This document shows positions 59,418 to 64,000 of a stretch of DNA of 64,000 nucleotides, piece after piece. This DNA comes from Actinomycetota bacterium. Lineage in GTDB: Bacteria > Actinomycetota > Acidimicrobiia > Acidimicrobiales > JAJPHE01. Location of the stretch: positions 28,074 through 92,073 of the forward strand of contig DAHUYE010000036.1 in assembly GCA_027315345.1 (NCBI GenBank), written 5' to 3'. Position 1 is the stretch's first letter; each line of letters starts with the position of its first letter. The translations under genes were made by a program, and so were the position numbers. A model generated the notes under the pieces. The model worked only from the letters and a program-made list of their open reading frames with translations. It was not told where the DNA came from and did not search any database.

Positions 59418-60028
59418 GCCGGTGGAGGGGAGACGCCGGCCACCTCGGCCGGCGCGCCTTCTTCCTGGGCGGGGTCAACGCCGGCATCCTCAACCGGAGG
59501 AGCCTTGAACAGGCTTGTGCGGTAGTACCGGAGCTCCTCGATGCTCTCCCGGATGTCGTCCAGGGCCCGATGACCTCCCCGCTTGTTGGGGGCGGCGCTG
59601 ACCACTCCCGGATACCAGCGCCGGGCTAGCTCCTTGACGGTGGAGACATCGATCGAGCGGTAGTGGAAGAAATCCTCCAACTCGGGCAGATGGGCGGCCA
59701 GGAAGCGGCGGTCGGTACCTATCGAGTTACCGCACAACGGCACCCGGTCCGGCTCGAGGTGCTGGGCCAGGAACTCCAGGGTCAGGCGCCGGGCATCGTC
59801 CAGGCTGACCGTGGAGGCGCGGATGGCGTCGAGCAGGCCGCTGCGCCTGTGCATCTTGACCACGACCTCGTCCATGGTCGCCAACTTCTCCTCGGCCACG
59901 TTGATGACCAGATCGGGACCCTCGGCCACGATCTCGAGGTTGTCATCGGTGATGATGGTGGCGATCTCGACGATCAGGTCGGAGGCCGGATCCAGTCCGG
60001 TCATCTCCAGGTCCATCCAGGCCAACAT
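59414..60028 (-). CDS. orn: oligoribonuclease
   Basis: A 204-residue DEDDh exonuclease that degrades 2-5-nucleotide RNAs and c-di-nucleotide products. Motif I LAWMDLEMTGLDP, motif II CGNSIGTDRRFL, motif III HRALDDIRESIEELRYYR are present. The C-terminus adds an Ala/Pro/Glu-rich tail not seen in E. coli. It is divergent from dut. Confidence 0.93.
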   Translation of the reverse strand: MLAWMDLEMTGLDPASDLIVEIATIITDDNLEIVAEGPDLVINVAEEKLATMDEVVVKMHRRSGLLDAIRASTVSLDDARRLTLEFLAQHLEPDRVPLCGNSIGTDRRFLAAHLPELEDFFHYRSIDVSTVKELARRWYPGVVSAAPNKRGGHRALDDIRESIEELRYYRTSLFKAPPVEDAGVDPAQEEGAPAEVAGVSPPPA

Positions 60029-60090
60029 GGCTGGATCGTAGGCTCAGGCCGTGACCAGGGCATTCGGGCGCGGGATATGAGGCCGGGGCC

Positions 60091-60528
60091 GTGATCGAGA
60101 TAGGGCTACAGCGGCTGGACCCCGATCTGCCTCTTCCCGCCTACGCCCGCCCGGGGGACGCCGGCGCCGACCTACTGGCCCGGGAGGACGCCGAGCTGGC
60201 GCCGGGCGGTGGCCGGGCCCTGGTCCCGACCGGAGTCGCCCTGGCCATCCCACCCGGCTATGCCGGCTTCGTCCAGCCCCGGTCGGGCCTGGCCCTTCGG
60301 CATGGGGTTACCTGCCTCAATACCCCCGGGCTGATCGACTCCGGCTACCGGGGGGAGATCAAGGTCCTCCTGGTCAACACCGACCCGGCCGAGCCTTTCC
60401 GGGTGCGCCGGGGGGACCGGATCGCCCAGCTGGTCATACTGGCCGTCACCGGGGCAACCTTCTCGGTGGTCGAGCAGCTCCCGGACAGCGTGAGGGGTGA
60501 GGGCGGCTTCGGCCACACCGGTTCCTGA
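60091..60528 (+). CDS. dut: dUTP diphosphatase
   Basis: A 145-residue trimeric dUTPase, GTG start. All five family motifs are visible: [44 protein letters not shown] and [10 protein letters not shown]. It hydrolyses dUTP to dUMP, limiting uracil in DNA and feeding dTMP synthesis. It is followed by a tRNA-Gly gene after 41 bases. Confidence 0.93.
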   Translation: MIEIGLQRLDPDLPLPAYARPGDAGADLLAREDAELAPGGGRALVPTGVALAIPPGYAGFVQPRSGLALRHGVTCLNTPGLIDSGYRGEIKVLLVNTDPAEPFRVRRGDRIAQLVILAVTGATFSVVEQLPDSVRGEGGFGHTGS

Positions 60529-60569
60529 ATCGCTGGGGGCGCCACCGCTGATAACCTCCACGGTCTCAC

Positions 60570-60645
60570 GCGGACGTGGCTCAGTTGGTAGAGCACAACC
60601 TTGCCAAGGTTGGGGTCGCGGGTTCGAATCCCGTCGTCCGCTCCA
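60570..60645 (+). tRNA. tRNA-Gly (anticodon GCC)
   Basis: The acceptor stem is GCGGACG with CGTCCGC, and the anticodon arm CAACC-TTGCCAA-GGTTG shows GCC for glycine. The T arm is GCGGG-TTCGAAT-CCCGT with a G-T pair. The 3' CCA is encoded at 60643-60645. The mature part is 73 nt plus CCA. A tRNA in this position could act as an attachment site for an integrated element (inference). Confidence 0.95.
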
Positions 60646-60790
60646 ATCCAATCGAAGAAGCCCCAGCTCAGAGTCGATCCTTTGGCTCCGCTAGGACCGG
60701 CGTACGGATGCCGGCAAGCGCCGGGTCATCTGCCAGACCCCTCGGGATTCCGAAGCGTGGTGGGCAGGTTGGTGCTGTCATGCTGGTGGG

Positions 60791-61635
60791 GTGGATGTCC
60801 TCGTGCTGGGAGGCACTCACCATGTCGGGCGGGCGATCGTCGAGGCCGGACTGGCGCGGGGGTGGTCGGTCACCACCGTCACGCGTGGGATCAGCGGTGC
60901 CTCAACTGCTGGGGCGGAGGCGCTACACGCCGACCGGACCGATTCCGATGCACTCTCAGCGGCACTGGGCGGGAGGTCCTGGGACGTCGTCATCGACACC
61001 TGGAGCGGCCCGCCTCGGGTGGTGAGAGACGCAGCCACGCTGCTCGTCAATCGGGTAGGTCATTACGGCTACGTCTCGAGCCGATCGGTCTATTGCTGGC
61101 CGATCCCGCCAGGGGCTGACGAGCACGGACCCGTTGTCGATGGCGACCCAAGCTCCCCCGACGCGGAGGGCGGGTTCTCGCCCCGGGTCCCCAGGACCGA
61201 CCGTTACAGTTCATTGACGGCCGCGATCTTGCCGAGTGGATGCTCTCCGCCGCCGACCGGCGCCTCGGCGGCATCTTCAACACCGTCAGCAAACCGGGAC
61301 ACGCCACCATGGGCGAGCTACTCGATATATGTCGGACTGTGACCGGCAGTTCCGCGGAGCTGGTGTGGACGCCGCCCGAGCGGATCGCCCAAGCGGCCAT
61401 AACGCCCTGGACGGAGCTGCCTATATGGGTTCCGACCGACGGGGCTCTCGCCGGGTTGCACGCCGGGGATGTGAGCTCAGCCTTCAGGTGCGGTCTGGAG
61501 TGTCGCCCCGTGGCCGATACTGTCGCTGACACCTGGGTGTGGTTGGAGACCGAGGGCGACCCGCAATCTCTATCGGATGGCTCAGTAGGTCTGGATCCCG
61601 GACGGGAGGGCAAAGTCCTTACTGGGCAGTGCTGA
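60791..61635 (+). pseudogene. NAD-dependent epimerase/dehydratase with internal deletion
   Basis: The N-terminal half from GTG 60791 (VLVLGGTHHVGRAIVEAGLARGWSV, a Rossmann motif, up to GHYGYVSSRSVY) is normal. After about residue 130 the frame changes. The downstream part encodes VLAPGPQDRPLQFIDGRDLAEWML, then AADRRLGGIFNTVSKPGHATMGELL and WTELPIWVPTDGALAGLHAGDV in another frame. Roughly 60-70 middle residues (active-site Lys region) are missing near 61170. It is almost certainly inactive. Confidence 0.78.
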
Positions 61636-61935
61636 AGTTTCCCCGTGCGTACGGGGCCACCTTGTCCGAACCTCCGGTGGAACTCATCGAAGGCTTCCCC
61701 GCTCACACCGGGCACTCGCTTCGACTTGGCCAGCTCCTTCAGCGCCTGCCGAGTGGCCTGGGTACCCGCACAGTCAGGCTCGGAGTCCGCTCGCCCGGGC
61801 CGTGCCCTGCTCCAGAAGAGCGGGCGGTGCGCATATACGGTGTATCCCCGGACTTCGGCTATTCGGGCCCGTCAGACTGGGATATTGGGGGTTCGTGACT
61901 GTCGGGAGGGGTGTGGCGATGTGCGAGGATCAGGC
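61636..61935. other. 300-base region without a supported gene
   Basis: No reading frame here has convincing start, codon bias and family match. On the minus strand a stretch ending in LKELAKSKRVPGVSGEAFDEF and HRRFGQGGPVRTGK looks protein-like but has no start and no family I recognise. It may be a decayed fragment. The base composition is less GC-skewed than to the left. Confidence 0.4.
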
Positions 61936-62880
61936 GTGCCCGAGCTGGTTGTGCTGAGCGAAAATGACGTCCGCGGTGTTCTAGCCTTGGATGAGCTGGC
62001 GGAGTCGCTGACCGTAGCCCTGATCGCCTTGAGCGAGGGTTCGGTGTCGGTGCCTGCCCGCATCGCGGCTCGCAGCCCGAGCGGTCTCCTCGGTGCCATG
62101 CCCGGATACGTCCCGGGACTGGGGCTGGCGGCCAAGCTGGTGAGCGTCTATCCGCACAATTCGCGCCTCGGCCAGCCGGCCCATCAGGCGATCATCGCGG
62201 TGTTTGATGAGGTGACCGGTGCTCCATCCGTGGTGATGGGCGCCACCTACATCACAGCGATCCGGACGGCCATGACCGCCGCTTTGGTCGCCCAGGCTCT
62301 GGCTCGCCCGCGGGCCACGTCGTTGGCGATCATCGGAGCCGGCGTCCAAGCTGAAGCCCACCTCGAGGCCTTCAACCATTTGACGGCGCCGGCCGACATC
62401 CGGATCGCGTCGCGCCACTTTCCCAAGGCAGTCGAACTCGCCGAGCGCCATAGGGGCGCCGTGGCGGCACCATCGGTGCGGGAGGCGGTGGACGGCGCCG
62501 ACCTGGTCTGCTGCTGCACCGACGCCGCCGAACCCGTCCTGGCCGACGAGTGGATCGGACCTGGAACCCACGTGAGCTCGGTTGGCAGCGGACCTGAACT
62601 TCCCACCGCCCTGCTGAGTCGTGCCCAGCTGTTCGTAGAGAGCCGGGCCGCCACCGCCCCGCCACCATCAGGAGCGGTCGAACTAGAAGGAGTTGATCCT
62701 GAGTCGCTCACCGAAGTGGGCGAAGTCTTGGCCGGTCGATCCGGCGGCCGGCTTAGTGCTGAGAGCGTAACGGTGTTCAAGTCCACGGGGCACGCCGTAG
62801 AGGACGTAGCGGCCGCCTCGGTCGTCATGCGCCTAGCAGGCGCTCTGGGCGCTGGGACCGCCGTGGCTATGGGCGCCTAG
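61936..62880 (+). CDS. ornithine cyclodeaminase/mu-crystallin family protein
   Basis: A 314-residue NAD(P)-linked protein from GTG 61936, preceded by GAGGATCA; an in-frame GTG at 61921 is the alternative. Lys is in LGLAAKLVSVYPHN (substrate Lys of the family), the Rossmann motif is LAIIGAGVQAEAHLEAF, and Asp-type residues occur in ADLVCCCTDAAEPV and HVSSVGSGPELPT. Related enzymes deaminate or reduce ornithine, alanine or imino acids. Exact substrate unknown. Codon use is less GC-extreme than in neighbours to the left. Confidence 0.85.
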   Translation: MPELVVLSENDVRGVLALDELAESLTVALIALSEGSVSVPARIAARSPSGLLGAMPGYVPGLGLAAKLVSVYPHNSRLGQPAHQAIIAVFDEVTGAPSVVMGATYITAIRTAMTAALVAQALARPRATSLAIIGAGVQAEAHLEAFNHLTAPADIRIASRHFPKAVELAERHRGAVAAPSVREAVDGADLVCCCTDAAEPVLADEWIGPGTHVSSVGSGPELPTALLSRAQLFVESRAATAPPPSGAVELEGVDPESLTEVGEVLAGRSGGRLSAESVTVFKSTGHAVEDVAAASVVMRLAGALGAGTAVAMGA

Positions 62881-63053
62881 GAGAGCGAATTGAAGCCGGG
62901 ACAGAAGCGGCCCAGGCCAGCACTCGGCCGGGTCGGCAAGCCGATGGGCGGGCGGGGGGTAGCGACTGTACGGGGCGCCATTCCGACCCGGCGCTTCCCA
63001 CTACGATCAACTGGCTTCGTGGCCGGAGGTGCCGCGCTGAGGAGAGGGGCAGC

Positions 63054-63737
63054 GTGACGGCATCGGTTGTGATTGGGGGTAGCAGTGGGATCGGGAGGCA
63101 CATAGCCGAGCGCATGGTGGCCCGAGGTGACGAGGTCATCATCTCGAGCCGGGACGCCACCCGGGCCAGGGCTGTGGCCGCCGAGATCGGTGCCGCTCGA
63201 GGGCTAGCGCTGGACCTTTCGGCGCCGAAGACGATCGCCGAAGGACTCGCCGACGTAGGGCCCGTAGCCCGTTTGGTCATAACCGCCATCGAGCAAGGCG
63301 TCAATAGCGTCGCCGCTTTCGACATCGACGCCGCCGTTCGCTCGGTCACAGTGAAGTTGGTGGGGTATACCGAAACGATCCGGGTGCTCCACGCGCGTCT
63401 CGAGCCGGGCGCCTCGATCGTTTTGTTTGGTGGCTTGGCCAAGGATCGGCCCTATCCCGGCTCGACCGTAGTGACCGCCTTCAACGGCGGGGTCAGCACC
63501 CTCGTCGCCACACTCGCTGTCGAACTTGCTCCGACCCGCGTCAATGCCTTGCATCCGGGCGTTGTCGGGGACAGCCCCAAATGGCGCGACGTGGCCGACC
63601 ACCCTCATCTGTCCCGCACGCCGATCGGACGACTCGTTACCATGGATGAGGTGGCCGATGCCACGGACTTCCTCCTGCGGAACACAGGGATCAACGCCCA
63701 GAATCTGCATATCGACGGCGGCCTCCTGGCCACCTGA
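63054..63737 (+). CDS. SDR family protein lacking the catalytic Tyr and Lys
   Basis: A 227-residue short-chain dehydrogenase-like protein; GTG follows gaggagagggg. The cofactor motif ASVVIGGSSGIGRHIAERM is intact and VELAPTRVNALHPGVV is in place. The YxxxK position instead reads VVTAFNGGVSTL, with Phe-Asn and no Lys. It may bind NAD(P) without normal SDR chemistry or act with a different base. It follows the cyclodeaminase-like gene after 173 bases. Confidence 0.8.
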   Translation: MTASVVIGGSSGIGRHIAERMVARGDEVIISSRDATRARAVAAEIGAARGLALDLSAPKTIAEGLADVGPVARLVITAIEQGVNSVAAFDIDAAVRSVTVKLVGYTETIRVLHARLEPGASIVLFGGLAKDRPYPGSTVVTAFNGGVSTLVATLAVELAPTRVNALHPGVVGDSPKWRDVADHPHLSRTPIGRLVTMDEVADATDFLLRNTGINAQNLHIDGGLLAT

Positions 63738-63881
63738 CCCTTGGTACGGTCGGCGCTCGCTGAGCCGTCAAGGCGTCTCGACGCTCCTCGGCCTCCGGGG
63801 TCCCATGCGTGTGTGTTCTCAGGTCGGGGTTGCGCACAAGTCGACAGAAGGCGCTGGAGCTAAAGAGCTTACACTAATACC

Positions 63882-63910
63882 TTGACGTAATTACATAGTT
63901 GTGAGACAAT
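63882..63910 (+). promoter_or_regulatory. promoter TTGACG-N17-GACAAT
   Basis: The -35 is TTGACG (63882-63887) and the -10 GACAAT (63905-63910), spacer 17. The spacer is AT-rich (taattacatagttgtga) and holds the near-palindrome GTAATTAC, a likely operator. Transcription would start close to GTG 63916, so the next gene may be leaderless. Confidence 0.55.
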
Positions 63911-63915
63911 GACGT

Positions 63916-64000
63916 GTGGCTACTTCCCTGAAGACGCGAGCCACCGCCAAGCCGACGCGCCAGACTCGGCGAGTGGCGCCCCGCCGTGACTTCGAGGGAA
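63916..64000 (+). CDS. start of an unidentified gene, possible regulator
   Basis: Only 28 codons are visible, cut by the window end: VATSLKTRATAKPTRQTRRVAPRRD, basic and probably disordered. The strong AT-rich promoter with a palindrome just upstream suggests an autoregulated transcription factor such as TetR or MarR, but no domain is visible yet. Confidence 0.5.
   Translation, partial: MATSLKTRATAKPTRQTRRVAPRRDFEG

Overview
The window is very GC-rich (third codon positions are almost always G or C) and densely packed, with many 4-base stop/start overlaps (ATGA, GTGA). Gene content points to an actinobacterium, most likely from the Acidimicrobiia or a related deep lineage (inference). The evidence is SepH, a PimB'-like mannosyltransferase, DUF3039 beside a group 2 sigma factor, F420-type LLM enzymes, a mycofactocin system and a B12-dependent ribonucleotide reductase. 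No plasmid, prophage or CRISPR array is seen.

Layout. 1-16262: the end of trpD, an exonuclease/GIY-YIG repair nuclease with an SOS-like box at its promoter, a DUF885 protein, SepH, QueG, and a run (GT4 mannosyltransferase, SRPBCC, ArsA-type ATPase, small protein, ROK kinase, LLM enzyme, TetR, PlsC) that resembles the trpD-to-Rv2182c neighbourhood of mycobacteria, then glycerol kinase. 16263-21965: NrdJ, interrupted by two full-length inteins, with a consensus-like promoter, palindromes downstream of it and a strong terminator hairpin. 22101-30854: cell-envelope genes, namely a secreted beta-propeller protein, an ECF sigma factor with a membrane partner carrying a TIG domain, lipoproteins, a stand-alone winged-helix regulator, a ketopantoate reductase-like enzyme and a hydrolase. 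30962-34584: an ABC exporter, an epoxide hydrolase-like protein, an MFS transporter and a tiny membrane protein in one overlapping operon. 34594-43816: an Eis-like acetyltransferase, a frameshifted GH130 gene, a GH1 glycosidase, PrmA and RlmA methyltransferases, a sigma factor, glutathione peroxidase, an EEP phosphatase and a sugar nucleotidyltransferase. 43931-53478: a mycofactocin locus (mftF, SDR, mftE, mftD, mftC, mftB, mftA) broken up by MoxR/VWA genes, a DUF5655 gene and an MT-A70 methyltransferase. 53598-60645: peroxiredoxin, GNAT, acyl-CoA ligase, aldo/keto reductase, LLM oxidoreductase, Orn, Dut and tRNA-Gly. 60646-64000: a less tightly packed tail with a deleted epimerase gene, an ornithine cyclodeaminase-like gene, an SDR lacking its catalytic residues and the start of one more gene.

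How the genes work together. MftA is the peptide precursor; MftB, MftC, MftE, MftD and MftF convert it into the glycosylated redox cofactor used by the linked SDR. NrdJ, Dut and Orn serve nucleotide metabolism. The PimB'-like transferase, PlsC and GlpK fit glycerolipid and phosphoinositide-mannoside synthesis.

Most notable. Three genes show no ATG, GTG or TTG that preserves their conserved N-terminus, but each has a CTG that overlaps the upstream TGA as CTGA, which suggests CTG initiation at coupled junctions. Intein 1 of NrdJ sits directly before the predicted thiyl-radical cysteine and ends in Arg-Asn instead of His-Asn. A repair nuclease carries a well-formed SOS box.
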